Shown: piece by piece, positions 6,863 through 15,462 of the stretch
Position numbering within the stretch: the stretch's first letter is position 1
Layout of the letters: the number at the start of each line of letters is the position of its first letter
NCBI GenBank assembly: GCA_937951935.1
Contig: CALGAM010000020.1
Location: 1-39,425 of the forward strand
Direction: 5' to 3'
Source: an uncultured Micromonospora sp.
GTDB lineage: Bacteria; Actinomycetota; Actinomycetes; Mycobacteriales; Micromonosporaceae
Length of the DNA stretch: 39,425 nucleotides
Notes under the pieces: generated by a model
Told to the model about the DNA's origin: nothing
Database searches by the model: none
Seen by the model: only the letters and a program-made list of their open reading frames with translations
Position numbers and translations under genes: made by a program

Positions 6863-9769
6863 ATGGTTCCGGTTGAGCTTCCGACTGTCTGGGCCGGGCG
6901 GGAGAAGGAGCTGGCCGTGCTGCGCGCGGCCGTCGAGGCCACCAGCCAGGGCCGGGGATCGGTGCTCTGGGTGGAGGGTGAGGCCGGCATCGGCAAGTCC
7001 TCCCTGATCGCCGCGGGACTCGCCGGCGGTGGCCACGGGACCCGTGAGGTGCTGTGGGGTAGGGCGGACCAGCTGTCCCACCGCCTTCCCCTGCGGGTGA
7101 TGTTGGACTGCCTCCAGGTGCGGCTGCGTTCCCCGGACCCGCGACGGGCGCGGATCGCCGAGTTCCTGCGCGACCGGCGGCCCGGGCTGTTCGCCGCGGA
7201 CGACGTCACCTACACCGCCACCGAGATGCTCGTGTCGCTGGTGGACGAGCTGTGTACCGACGCGCCGACCGTGCTGGTGCTCGACGACCTGCAGTGGGCC
7301 GACGAGGCGTCGCTGATGCTGTGGCACCGACTTGCCCTGGTCGCCGAGGAACTCCCGCTGCTGCTGGTCAGCGCCACCCGCCCGGTACCGGCCCGGCAGG
7401 ACGTACAGGCGCTGCGGGCGGTGACACTCCGCCGTGGCGGCACCCTGCTGTCCCTCGGCGCGCTCAGCGCGGATGACGTCCGTACCGTGGTGACCGGCGT
7501 GCTCGGGGCTCCACCGGGACCCGCGCTGGGCCGCCTGGTCGGGCAGGCCATGGGCAACCCGCTCTACCTGCGGGAACTGCTCGACGCCCTGATCCGGGGA
7601 CAGGCGACCGGTGCCGCGTCGACCGAGGGTGAGCTCTCCGACGACATGTTCGGGCGTGTCCCGGCCTCCTTCGCCGACGCGCTGTCTGACCGGCTCAGTG
7701 TGGTGTCGGCGCCGACCGCCCAGATGTTGCGCACCGCCACACTGCTCGGTGGCGAGTTCGTCGTGACCGACCTCGCCGCGCTGCTGCGCCGCACGGCGTC
7801 CGACCTGGCCGAGGGCCTGCAGGACGCGGTCGCGGCGGGTCTCGTCGTCAGCGTCGGCGACCGGCTTGCCTTCCGGCATCCGCTGATCCGGCAGGCTCTC
7901 CACGACAGCATGCCGGCGGCGCTGCGCGCGGCGCTGCACTGCGAGGCGGCGAGGATGCTGGCGGCGGCCGGCGCCGAACCACTGCGGGTGGCCCAGCAAC
8001 TGCTGGCGGCCGACCGTCCGGGTGACGAGTGGACGCGCGCCTGGGTGGTCGAGGCGGCACCGGCGTTGGCGGCCAGCGCCCCCGACGTCGCGATGGAGCT
8101 TCTGCAGCGGGAGCTGCAGGTGAGCCAACTCGACCGGGCTGACCAGGAGGCGCTGACCGTCGAACTCGTCCGGGTGCTGTTCGGCGCCGGTCGGTACCCG
8201 GAGGCGGCTGACCGGGCCCGGCAGGCACTCACCGTGGTGACGCTGCCGGGCAACCGGGCCGAGATGTCGTCGATTCTGGCCCGCTCGCTGTTCGACCTCG
8301 GGCGCGACGAGGAAGCCGCGGACGTCGTGCGTGCCGCTCTCGGCCGCCCTGACGTACCCGCGGTGTGGCAGGCGCGCCTGCTGGCCTCACTGTCGATGAT
8401 CATCCGGGCCAGCACCGGTGACCTGGACACCGCCGACGGGATCGCGCGCGAGGCGCTGTGGGTCGGGCAGGAGGTCGGGGATGCCTTCGCCACCGCCTAC
8501 GCGTTGACCGACCTGTGGCTGACCCACTCGGTACGGCGCGATCACGAGGCCGCCCTCGGCTTCGCCGACCAGGCGCTGACGGTGCTGGACGAGACGGCGG
8601 CGCACACCGACCTGCGGGCGTTCGCCCAGGACGGCCAGATCTTCAGTCTGCAGAATCTCGGCCGGTGGTCGGAGGCCGAAGCGATCCTGCGGCAGGGGCG
8701 CGACCCGGGACGGTGGGCCGGCGGGCCCGGCCGGAGCGCGTCGGCGGTCACCGCGGCCGTGCTGCTGTACTGGCTCGGACGGTGGGACGACGCCCTGGCC
8801 GAACTCGGCGCCCTCGGCCGGGACGCCAGGACCGTCACGTACTCCGGGCTCCGCGAGCGGGGACCGGCGCTGCTCTGGCACGGCGTCACCGCGTTGATCG
8901 CCGGACACCGCGGTGACGGCGCGGCCGCGACCGATCAGCTCCGGGCCGGCGACGCGCTCCCCGTCCGGACCGTCGCGGACCGGGAGAACAGCGACTTCCT
9001 GCTCGCCGCCCGCGCACTCGTCGCCGAGCAGGAGGGGGAGCCGGCCCGGGCGCTGTCGCTGTTGGCGACACTCCTGGAACGTGCGCCCGGTGAGATGACC
9101 CTGCGTCACCAGTGGATGCCCGAGCTGATGCGGCTCGCCGTGGCGGTCGACGACCGGGCGGCGGGTCAGGCGGCACTACGTGTCTGCCAGGCCGAGGTCG
9201 CGGCGGAGGCCCGGCCGGGCCGGGCCGCCATGGCGCTGCGTCGGTGCCAGGGCCTGTGGGACGGCGATCCCGCGCCGTTGCGTGAGGCGGTCGGGTACTA
9301 CCGGGCGGTCGGCTCGCCGGTGGAACTGGTCGGGACACTGGAGGACCTGGCCGAGGTGCTCGCCCGGCGCGGCCAACAGGCCGAGGCGAGGACGTTGCTC
9401 GGCGAGGTGCTCGACCGCTACGGCGCGCTCGGCGCGGCGTGGGACATCCGGCGGGCCGAGGGGCGACTCCGACGTCACGGCGTGCGGCGGGGGGTCCGTG
9501 GACCTCGGCCGGTTCGGGCCCGGGCCGGGTGGGAGGCGCTCACCCCGACCGAGACCCGGGTGGCCGCCCTGGTCGCCCAGGGACGGTCCACCCCGGACAT
9601 CGCCAGGGAGCTGTACCTCTCCCGACGTACCGTGCAGACCCACATCTCGCACGTGCTCGGCAAGCTCGGCGTGCGGAGTCGGGTGGAGATCGCGCGCGAG
9701 GCGTTGCGTCGGGAGCTCCTCCCCGACACCGGATCCTCACGGCCGGGCCGGGGCGGGCTGTCGCGGTGA
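6863..9769 (+). CDS. LAL-type transcriptional regulator (AAA/STAND ATPase with C-terminal LuxR HTH)
   Basis: Large ATP-binding regulators of the LuxR family (LAL) switch on target operons after sensing a ligand. The N-terminus has the AAA-16-type domain with GREKEL, Walker A GEAGIGKS at about residues 39-46, and Walker B VLVLDDLQWAD at 137-145. A long helical TPR-like middle follows (many paired-helix segments such as EAADRARQAL and EAEAILRQGR). The last 80 residues hold the LuxR helix-turn-helix: LTPTETRVAALVAQGRSTPDIARELYLSRRTVQTHISHVLGKLGV. Starts at 6812, 6860 and 6863 are all in frame; no strong ribosome-binding site precedes any, and I chose 6863 because the domain begins nine residues later and a -10-like box overlaps 6812. 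It lies next to the SARP gene and the CIS operon end, so control of one of these is likely but unproven. Confidence 0.9.
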   Translation: MVPVELPTVWAGREKELAVLRAAVEATSQGRGSVLWVEGEAGIGKSSLIAAGLAGGGHGTREVLWGRADQLSHRLPLRVMLDCLQVRLRSPDPRRARIAEFLRDRRPGLFAADDVTYTATEMLVSLVDELCTDAPTVLVLDDLQWADEASLMLWHRLALVAEELPLLLVSATRPVPARQDVQALRAVTLRRGGTLLSLGALSADDVRTVVTGVLGAPPGPALGRLVGQAMGNPLYLRELLDALIRGQATGAASTEGELSDDMFGRVPASFADALSDRLSVVSAPTAQMLRTATLLGGEFVVTDLAALLRRTASDLAEGLQDAVAAGLVVSVGDRLAFRHPLIRQALHDSMPAALRAALHCEAARMLAAAGAEPLRVAQQLLAADRPGDEWTRAWVVEAAPALAASAPDVAMELLQRELQVSQLDRADQEALTVELVRVLFGAGRYPEAADRARQALTVVTLPGNRAEMSSILARSLFDLGRDEEAADVVRAALGRPDVPAVWQARLLASLSMIIRASTGDLDTADGIAREALWVGQEVGDAFATAYALTDLWLTHSVRRDHEAALGFADQALTVLDETAAHTDLRAFAQDGQIFSLQNLGRWSEAEAILRQGRDPGRWAGGPGRSASAVTAAVLLYWLGRWDDALAELGALGRDARTVTYSGLRERGPALLWHGVTALIAGHRGDGAAATDQLRAGDALPVRTVADRENSDFLLAARALVAEQEGEPARALSLLATLLERAPGEMTLRHQWMPELMRLAVAVDDRAAGQAALRVCQAEVAAEARPGRAAMALRRCQGLWDGDPAPLREAVGYYRAVGSPVELVGTLEDLAEVLARRGQQAEARTLLGEVLDRYGALGAAWDIRRAEGRLRRHGVRRGVRGPRPVRARAGWEALTPTETRVAALVAQGRSTPDIARELYLSRRTVQTHISHVLGKLGVRSRVEIAREALRRELLPDTGSSRPGRGGLSR

Positions 9770-10060
9770 GGTCGGCCCGTCCGGCATCGCCCTCTCCCCG
9801 GGACATCCGTCATCTGACGTAACGGCGCTGGTGGTACCGCGCCGATCGGCCGGCGGTGGCACGGGTACCCGGGTTTCGGTCGCCGTCCGGTGGCGGGTCG
9901 TATGGGCGCTCGGCGTGACGCGTACGGCGGTGGCGGCCCGAGCGGTGTCCACGGCCCCGCCGGTGGGTGGCGATGCGCGTCAACTGACCGATGTCATGCG
10001 GGTACCGGCGACGGAGGATCGGACTGACGACGGCGATTGTTTGGGGGACAGGAGTCGGAG
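9770..10060. other. Intergenic region between the two regulator genes
   Basis: Nothing coding is recognised here on either strand. No convincing hairpin terminator follows the LAL stop. The end of the region holds the GGAG site for the next gene. Confidence 0.5.
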
Positions 10061-10876
10061 ATGGGACTGTCGGACCGCGAACCGGGTCAGGGACGGGCGG
10101 CCGTACGGCCGCAACCGGGGACGGCGTCGGGGCATGCCGCGGACGCCCCGCTGGTGGTGCGCTGTTTCGGCGGTTTCCATCTGGAGATTCCGGGACGGCA
10201 GCTGGACTGGACGTCGGTGCGGCCGCGGGTCCGCGCGCTGCTGCGCTTCCTGGCCGCACACGGCGGCCGGCCGGTGCACCGGGAAACCATCCTGGCGGCG
10301 CTCTGGCCGGAGCTGCCGGTGCGGTCCGGCATCCGGAACCTGCACGTGGGCGTCTCCATGCTCCGGGCGTTCCTCGAACCCGGCCTGCGGCGCGGCGAGT
10401 CCCGCCTCGTGCGGCGGGACGGCGAGTCCTACCAGCTGGCCCTGCCGCCGTCCGCGCGGTGCGACGTGCGGTCCTTCGAGGAGGCGGTCACGGTGGCACG
10501 GCGCGCCGTCTGCGCGGGACAGCGGGCGGTGGCGGTGGCTGCCCTGCGGGAAGCCCTCGACCAGTACGGCGGTGACCTGCTGCCGGAGGACGGGCCGGCG
10601 GAGTGGGTCGTGCCCGAGCGTGACCGTCACCGGACGCTGGCGGCGGAGTCGGCGGCGACGCTCGCCGCCCTCGAACTGGAGGCGGGGCGGTTCGCGGCGG
10701 CCGTCGTGGCGGCGCGGCGCAGCCTGGAGATCGACGGTTTTCGAGATGATGCCTGGCGGACGCTGGCCGAGGCGCACCAGCGTTCCGGGGACACGGCGGC
10801 GTACGCGCGGACCCGCAGTGCGTACGCCCGGATGCTGCGTGCCCTCGGGGTCGAGGAGCCGGCCCGGGTGGCGTGA
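10061..10876 (+). CDS. SARP-family transcriptional regulator (OmpR-like DNA-binding plus BTAD domain)
   Basis: This 271-residue protein has the SARP layout. Residues about 35-120 form a winged-helix DNA-binding domain (VVRCFGGFHLEIPG..., RPRVRALLRFLAAHGGRPVHRETILAALWPE, IRNLHVGVSMLRAFLEP). Residues about 130-265 form a bacterial transcriptional activation domain (CDVRSFEEAVTVA, ALREALDQYGGDLLPEDGPAEWV, HRTLAAESAATLAALELEAGRF). SARPs activate secondary-metabolite and related operons by binding direct heptamer repeats. The ATG at 10061 has GGAG six bases upstream; a TTG at 10037 would only add eight residues. The stop lies six bases from the convergent end of the CIS operon, so this regulator is physically attached to that locus. 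Confidence 0.88.
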   Translation: MGLSDREPGQGRAAVRPQPGTASGHAADAPLVVRCFGGFHLEIPGRQLDWTSVRPRVRALLRFLAAHGGRPVHRETILAALWPELPVRSGIRNLHVGVSMLRAFLEPGLRRGESRLVRRDGESYQLALPPSARCDVRSFEEAVTVARRAVCAGQRAVAVAALREALDQYGGDLLPEDGPAEWVVPERDRHRTLAAESAATLAALELEAGRFAAAVVAARRSLEIDGFRDDAWRTLAEAHQRSGDTAAYARTRSAYARMLRALGVEEPARVA

Positions 10877-10882
10877 GCGCGG

Positions 10883-12043
10883 TCAGGGACGGCGGAAGAC
10901 CTCCACCTCGCCGATCGCCGTGCGACGTCCGGGCCCGCTGCCGTAGCTGTCCAGGACGGTCAACCGGATCCTCACCACGTCCGCGACGACGTGGCGGAAG
11001 GTCTGCGGTCCGGCGCGGTCAGCCAGCCGCAGGGTGGTGCGCTGCTCCGGGCCGGGTCGGCTGGTCCAGGTGGTCAGTTCCAGCTCCGCCGGCCGGGCCT
11101 GCCGCAGGAACGCGTCCTGCTGTGCCGACACACCGGTGTGGATGATCAGGTTGAGCAGCCGGAACGGACCGGCGAAGGTGAGCTCGACGTACTCCCCGCG
11201 CCCGGTGCCGTCGGCGTCCGGAGCCCAGTAGCTGTTGCTGAGCCCGTCCGCGACCAACCCGGCGGGGTGGTCGCGCGCCTGACTCGACGCGCGTACCGAC
11301 GCCGGGCTCACCGGTTGCGGGGTGACGAGTCGGTCCCGAACCGCGTCGTTGGCCCGGGAACCGAGCCGGACCGCGCCGTAGCCGAGGCCGGCGAGCAGGG
11401 CGGCCGCGAGCAGCACGGTGGCGACCCGGTGCAGCAGGCCCGGTACGCCCGAGCGGCGGCGGATCAGCCACCGCGCCGCGCGCCGCAGGGCCCGCCAGCA
11501 CCGACGCCACCACGAGACCCGGGCCGCCGACGCGGTCGACGCGGTGTCGAGGGGTGTGCCGCACCGCCGGCAGAACCGCCGGTCCCGGGGGTTGCTGGTC
11601 GCGCAGGCCGGGCAGACGAGGTCGCCCAGATCCTGCCCGGTCGCGGGTGGACGCTGCCGTACCACGGGTCGGCGTGCCTGCGGTCGGGCGGGCTGCACGG
11701 CCGCCACCGGTTCCGGCGTCTCGGCCGCCGGGATCTCGGCCCAGGTCGGGAGGGTGGGTGCGGGGTCAGGGGCGGACTCTCCGGCACCGGATCGGGTGGT
11801 CACCGCCTCTGACCGGCCGCCGGTGGTGTCCGCCGTCGGCGCCGCCGGCGCCGGTCCGGTCTTCGGCTCGTCCGGGCGGGGCTGTGGCACGGCGGCGGTC
11901 GACGGCGGGGCTGGCCGGGCCGGAGGCGCCGGCCGGGCCGGAGGGGGTGGCTCCTCGGTCTGCTCCCAACCGAGGAAGGACCCGCAGACCGCGCAGAAGG
12001 TGCCGTCGGGTTCGGCCGGGGTGCATCGCTCACAGCGCGGCAT
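10883..12043 (-). CDS. Zinc-ribbon, single-pass membrane protein with discoidin-like outer domain (CIS-associated)
   Basis: Last gene of the CIS operon, 386 residues. Two zinc ribbons are visible: C4/C7/C17/C20 and C144/C147/C158/C161. Between them lies a Pro/Ala-rich, probably disordered linker (residues 30-135). A basic Trp/Arg-rich stretch (178-197) precedes one membrane helix at about 203-225. The C-terminal 140 residues (from VSPASVRASSQARDHPAGLVADGLSNSYWAPD) form a beta-rich galactose-binding/discoidin-like domain, as in annotated NADase-type glycan-binding domains. The positive-inside rule puts the zinc ribbons in the cytoplasm and the sugar-binding-like domain outside. From memory, the Streptomyces protein CisA, needed for CIS membrane docking and firing, has a comparable layout; orthology is inferred. 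It overlaps tail protein I by 14 bases. Confidence 0.8.
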   Translation of the reverse strand: MPRCERCTPAEPDGTFCAVCGSFLGWEQTEEPPPPARPAPPARPAPPSTAAVPQPRPDEPKTGPAPAAPTADTTGGRSEAVTTRSGAGESAPDPAPTLPTWAEIPAAETPEPVAAVQPARPQARRPVVRQRPPATGQDLGDLVCPACATSNPRDRRFCRRCGTPLDTASTASAARVSWWRRCWRALRRAARWLIRRRSGVPGLLHRVATVLLAAALLAGLGYGAVRLGSRANDAVRDRLVTPQPVSPASVRASSQARDHPAGLVADGLSNSYWAPDADGTGRGEYVELTFAGPFRLLNLIIHTGVSAQQDAFLRQARPAELELTTWTSRPGPEQRTTLRLADRAGPQTFRHVVADVVRIRLTVLDSYGSGPGRRTAIGEVEVFRRP

Positions 12044-12608
12044 CGTCGTCGCCTTCCGGCGTCCCGCCGCGGTCGGCGACGACCCGGACCGTGCACGGCA
12101 CGTGCGCCGGGCGGTTCGCCTCCACCAGCTCCCGGAGCCGGGCCAGCGGCACCCGGTCGGGGTCGGGCACCCGTACCGTCACCGTCAGGGCGGGCACCTC
12201 CGTACCCGGCAGCGGTCCGCCCGGGGTCGACGACCAGGTCGTGCCGCCGTTCTCGGTGATCTCCGGCCACACCCCGAAGACCATCCGCACCTGCTCCGCC
12301 AGGCCACGCGCCGTGCCGCGGGCCCGGTGCAGCGCCACCGCGCGGGCGACCGCCTCGCGGCGCTGCGGCAGGGTCCACCCCGGTGCCGTCTCGGCCGCCA
12401 CCCAGCCGGCGAGCCAGTCGACGAAGTCGGCCGGGGCGAGCCGGGGGTTCAGGTAGGCGGCGAGGTTGTCCAACGTCGCGTGTATCGGCGCCAGCACCTC
12501 GTCGAACGCGGCGAGCAGCCGTCCCGCGAACTCGTCGGTGCCGTAGATGGCCGGCAGCCGCCGGCTCAGCGGATGCGGTGTGCCGAGGCCCGGCACCGCG
12601 CCACGCAT
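12030..12608 (-). CDS. Phage tail protein I-like baseplate component (Afp12-like)
   Basis: The 192-residue product matches the gpI/Afp12 class that joins the baseplate wedges. Visible hallmarks are SRRLPAIYGTDEFAGRLLAAFDEVLAPIHATLDNLAAYLNPRLAPADFVDWLAGWV near the start, then the helix REAVARAVALHRARGTARGLAEQVRMVFGV, and a beta-rich end with VPALTVTVRVPD and NRPAHVPCTVRVV. The ATG at 12608 has an AAAGGAG site upstream; longer reading adds unrelated residues. The gene follows baseplate J by 31 bases and overlaps the membrane-protein gene, so it is translated within the structural operon. Confidence 0.88.
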   Translation of the reverse strand: MRGAVPGLGTPHPLSRRLPAIYGTDEFAGRLLAAFDEVLAPIHATLDNLAAYLNPRLAPADFVDWLAGWVAAETAPGWTLPQRREAVARAVALHRARGTARGLAEQVRMVFGVWPEITENGGTTWSSTPGGPLPGTEVPALTVTVRVPDPDRVPLARLRELVEANRPAHVPCTVRVVADRGGTPEGDDDAAL

Positions 12609-12639
12609 GGCGTGCTCCTTTCTTCGGCCGTGCCGGCCG

Positions 12640-14589
12640 TCACGGTTCCTCCACCCGGACCTGGTGCTCGTAGGAGAAGACCAGCGCGTGTCGGTCGAGT
12701 TCGATCCGGGAGGCCGCCGGGCCGCGTCGCCCAGTGATCGGGTCGGCGGGGAAGAGCAGCACCTCCTCCACGAGCGCGACACCGGGCAGCCGCTGCAGCA
12801 CCCCGAACAGCTCGCCGGCCTGCACCGGCCGGCCGAACGGCCAGCCCGACCCGTCCGGCCCGCCCCGCAGGGGGTTGAGGTAGGCGTACAGCGCGCCGAG
12901 TGCGGCGGTCCGGACCCGCTCGGCGGTCGCACCGGTCCGGGCGGTCAGCCGGGCCGCCACGGTGACGCCCTGGTAGAAGGGGGGCTCCACGACCAGCCGT
13001 ACCCCGATGGGCCGGCGGGCGTCCAGGTGGGTGGCGATGGTCGCGAGCATGTCGTCGGGCGGGATCAGCTGCTCGAAGCGCAGCTGCTCGCCCTGGTCCG
13101 CGACCGCCCCGGGGACGACGAGGACGCGTACCCCGCCGGGCTCGGCACCGTCGCCGGCGGCCAGGCAGCGGATTCGGGCCGCGGCCGGCACCGCCTGCTC
13201 GGCGAGCAGTTCGTAGTCGCGGGCGGTCACCGCCCGGTCCTGGGCCCGCAGCTGCACCGGTCCGCGCTGCCGGGCACTCTCCACCGACTCGCCGTCCACC
13301 CCGCCGCTGGCGGCCTCCCGGTTCTCCACCCGGCTGACGTACGGCACGGAGCTGCGCAGCATCGAGATCGCGCCCCGGGCCACGTTGCCGCGGCGTCCTC
13401 CGCCGGTCCGGTACCGGCGGACCCGCAGCCGGGCGCCGCTCGGCGGGACGGCGCCGTATCGGCGCAGCGAGCCGTCGGGTTCGCGGACCGCCGGCGCGAA
13501 CGCCACCTCGCCGGTGGTCCGGTCCACCGTCACACACCGGTCGTCCGGTCCGGTGTCGCCGAACGCGTCCACCTCGACCCACTCCTGCCAGCCGGTGCCG
13601 TCGGAGACCTCGACCACGAACGGCTCGTCGTCGGGGACCACCGGAGGCCGGGCCAGCCGGAAGCGTTGCCCCGGTACCCCCTCGGACTCACCGAGGAACT
13701 CGCCGGTCACCGTCTCGGCGTGTATCGCCGCGACCGTGCCGCCGATGGTGAAGGCCGACGCGGCCCGGATCGTCGGGGACGCCGAGTAGAACGGCTGGCC
13801 GGGCTCCGCGGCCACCAGCCGGCACCGCAGCCAGCCGGCCCGCTGCCCGCCGAGGGTGGAGGTGGTGTGGCCGGCCGGGACGTGCAGCACCACGTCGCCC
13901 GGCCGGTTGAGCCCGCCGGTGGAGTCGCTGTCGACCTCGCACGCGGCCCAGCCGGCACCGTCCCACGCCTCCCAGCGCAGCGGCGGCTGCCGGGGATCGA
14001 CGCCGATGCCCTCCACCCTGCTCTCCAGGCGCAGCACCACCGCGCAGGACGGGACCGCCGTGTCCAGGCCGAACAGGACGGCGTCGCCGGGCGTCGGGGT
14101 GGCGGAGAAGCACGCCACGTCCCGGCCGTCGCGCAGCTGGTCGGTGCGGTCGGCGGCCGGGCCGTCGGCGGGATGGACGCGCAGGTGGCCCAGCTCGCAC
14201 GGCACGATCGCCAGGTCGGCGACGGTGGCGAAGACGACGGACTCCTCGGTCTCGGTGCGGACCGTGCCGGCCTCGGTACCGGCGCGCAGCAGCACCGTCT
14301 CGGGCTGCGGGGCGGCCAGCCAGAACGTCAGGTCGGCCCGGGCCGCGGTCGGCGGGAGGAGCCGGACGCCGATCAGGTCGAGAAAGGCGAGGTAGGTCTT
14401 CTCCGGTACCCGGTTCAGCCGGTACAGCAGTTCGTCGGTCATCTGGGCGAACGCCTCGATGAGCGTGACGCCCGGATCGGAGACGTTGTGGTCGGTCCAC
14501 TCCGGGCAGCGCTGCTGGATGAACCGTTTGGCGTCGTCGACGAGGTCCTGGAAACGGCGGTCGTCGAGGTTGGGTGCGGGAAGTGCCAT
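12640..14589 (-). CDS. Baseplate J-like assembly protein (Afp11-like)
   Basis: This 649-residue protein is a wedge component of the CIS baseplate. It begins LPAPNLDDRRFQDLVDDAKRFIQQRCPEWTDHNVSDPGVTLIEAFAQMTDELLYRLNRVPEKTYLAFLDLIGVRLLPP, the recognisable N-terminus of 'putative baseplate assembly protein' in actinobacterial CIS loci. The central beta-rich part contains RRYRTGGGRRGNVARGAI, a baseplate J landmark. The C-terminal arm ends with RVRTAALGALYAYLNPLRGG and GWPFGRPVQAGELFGVLQRLPGVALVEEVLLF. The ATG at 14589 overlaps the gp25 stop by one base (TGATG), a coupling signal, so the longer upstream frame is not used. Confidence 0.92.
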   Translation of the reverse strand: MALPAPNLDDRRFQDLVDDAKRFIQQRCPEWTDHNVSDPGVTLIEAFAQMTDELLYRLNRVPEKTYLAFLDLIGVRLLPPTAARADLTFWLAAPQPETVLLRAGTEAGTVRTETEESVVFATVADLAIVPCELGHLRVHPADGPAADRTDQLRDGRDVACFSATPTPGDAVLFGLDTAVPSCAVVLRLESRVEGIGVDPRQPPLRWEAWDGAGWAACEVDSDSTGGLNRPGDVVLHVPAGHTTSTLGGQRAGWLRCRLVAAEPGQPFYSASPTIRAASAFTIGGTVAAIHAETVTGEFLGESEGVPGQRFRLARPPVVPDDEPFVVEVSDGTGWQEWVEVDAFGDTGPDDRCVTVDRTTGEVAFAPAVREPDGSLRRYGAVPPSGARLRVRRYRTGGGRRGNVARGAISMLRSSVPYVSRVENREAASGGVDGESVESARQRGPVQLRAQDRAVTARDYELLAEQAVPAAARIRCLAAGDGAEPGGVRVLVVPGAVADQGEQLRFEQLIPPDDMLATIATHLDARRPIGVRLVVEPPFYQGVTVAARLTARTGATAERVRTAALGALYAYLNPLRGGPDGSGWPFGRPVQAGELFGVLQRLPGVALVEEVLLFPADPITGRRGPAASRIELDRHALVFSYEHQVRVEEP

Positions 14590-15011
14590 CAGGGTGTCGC
14601 CTCCGCCTCGGGCCCGTCGTGGGACGGGATCACGTAGAACGGGAAGACCAGGTTGCGGGGGTCGTTGGTGCCCCGGATCACGTATCGGATGTCGATGTAC
14701 AGGGTTCCGGCGTCCACCTCGTCGAAGCCGACCAGGACGTCGGTGACCTCGATACGCGGCTCCCAACGGTCGAGTGCGGCCCGCACCTCGAAGGCGATCT
14801 GTCCGGCGGTGTTCTCGTCCACGGGGGCGAAGACGTAGTCGTGGATCCCGCAGCCGAACTCGGGGCGCATGGGTCGTTCGCCGGGAGCGGTGCCGAGGAT
14901 CAGTCGGATCGCCTCGACGATCTCCCGTTCCCGGTTCACCAGGGCGATGCCGCCGTTGGCGTTGACCCGGAGCGGGAACGCCCAGCCGGCGCCGATGAAC
15001 TGTTCCGCCAC
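14589..15011 (-). CDS. GPW/gp25-family baseplate wedge protein (Afp9-like)
   Basis: 140 residues with the gp25 fold signature: GWAFPLRVNANGGIALVNREREIVEAIRLILGTAPGERPMRPEFGCGIHDYVFAPVDENTAGQIAFEVRAALDRWEPRIEV. The E-R-x-M-R-P-x-F-G segment is the hallmark of gp25/TssE-like wedge proteins that connect the sheath to the baseplate. It sits six bases after PAAR and one base over baseplate J. The length fits the family. Confidence 0.93.
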   Translation of the reverse strand: MAEQFIGAGWAFPLRVNANGGIALVNREREIVEAIRLILGTAPGERPMRPEFGCGIHDYVFAPVDENTAGQIAFEVRAALDRWEPRIEVTDVLVGFDEVDAGTLYIDIRYVIRGTNDPRNLVFPFYVIPSHDGPEAEATP

Positions 15012-15017
15012 CTCGGT

Positions 15018-15380
15018 TCAACCCCCGATCAGGACGGTGCTGGCGCCGGTCAGGATCGTCGCCGAGCAGGTGGTGCGGTCGCCGACCCGGGCGGCGGGAA
15101 AGCCGCCGATCAGGACCTGCCCACGCGCCGGTGGCGGGCCGGGCAGGACGACGTTGCCCGGGCCCAGCGCCAGGTGCGCCGGCGGGACCGGGCAGGTGCA
15201 GACGGTGCCGACCACCGCGGCCGGCAGGCCGCCGATGAGCACGCTGCGCACACCGAGCGCCGGTGCGCCGCCGGGTACGGGCGCGCCCCCGGGGACGGGC
15301 GTGCCGGCGCCGGGCGGGCCGACGGTGCCGGTGGGTGTGCCGTGCCCGACCCTGTCTCCGATCCGGGCTGCCGGTGGCAT
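15018..15380 (-). CDS. PAAR-like spike tip protein (Afp10-like)
   Basis: PAAR proteins cap the VgrG spike with a sharp, metal-bound tip. The 120 residues show internal repeats typical of the PAAR fold: PPAARIGDRVGHG at the start, VLIGGLPAAVVGTVCTCP in the middle, VLIGGFPAARVGDRTTCSA near the end, and a final VLIGG. No C-terminal effector domain is fused. A GGGAGGAAGGAG stretch just upstream gives a strong ribosome-binding site for the ATG at 15380. The gene follows the VgrG gene by 82 bases. Confidence 0.9.
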   Translation of the reverse strand: MPPAARIGDRVGHGTPTGTVGPPGAGTPVPGGAPVPGGAPALGVRSVLIGGLPAAVVGTVCTCPVPPAHLALGPGNVVLPGPPPARGQVLIGGFPAARVGDRTTCSATILTGASTVLIGG

Positions 15381-15462
15381 CGCGCCTCTCCTTCCTCCCT
15401 CGCCGGTGCGGCCGGGCCGCCCGGCGCGTGGTGGCCGTCCGGGTGTGCGGGCGACCCCGGGT

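Noticed and set aside
9180..10946. 588-codon plus-strand frame spanning the LAL 3' end and the SARP gene
   Set aside because: Its frame differs from both recognised genes and shows only Arg/Gly/Pro-rich sequence.
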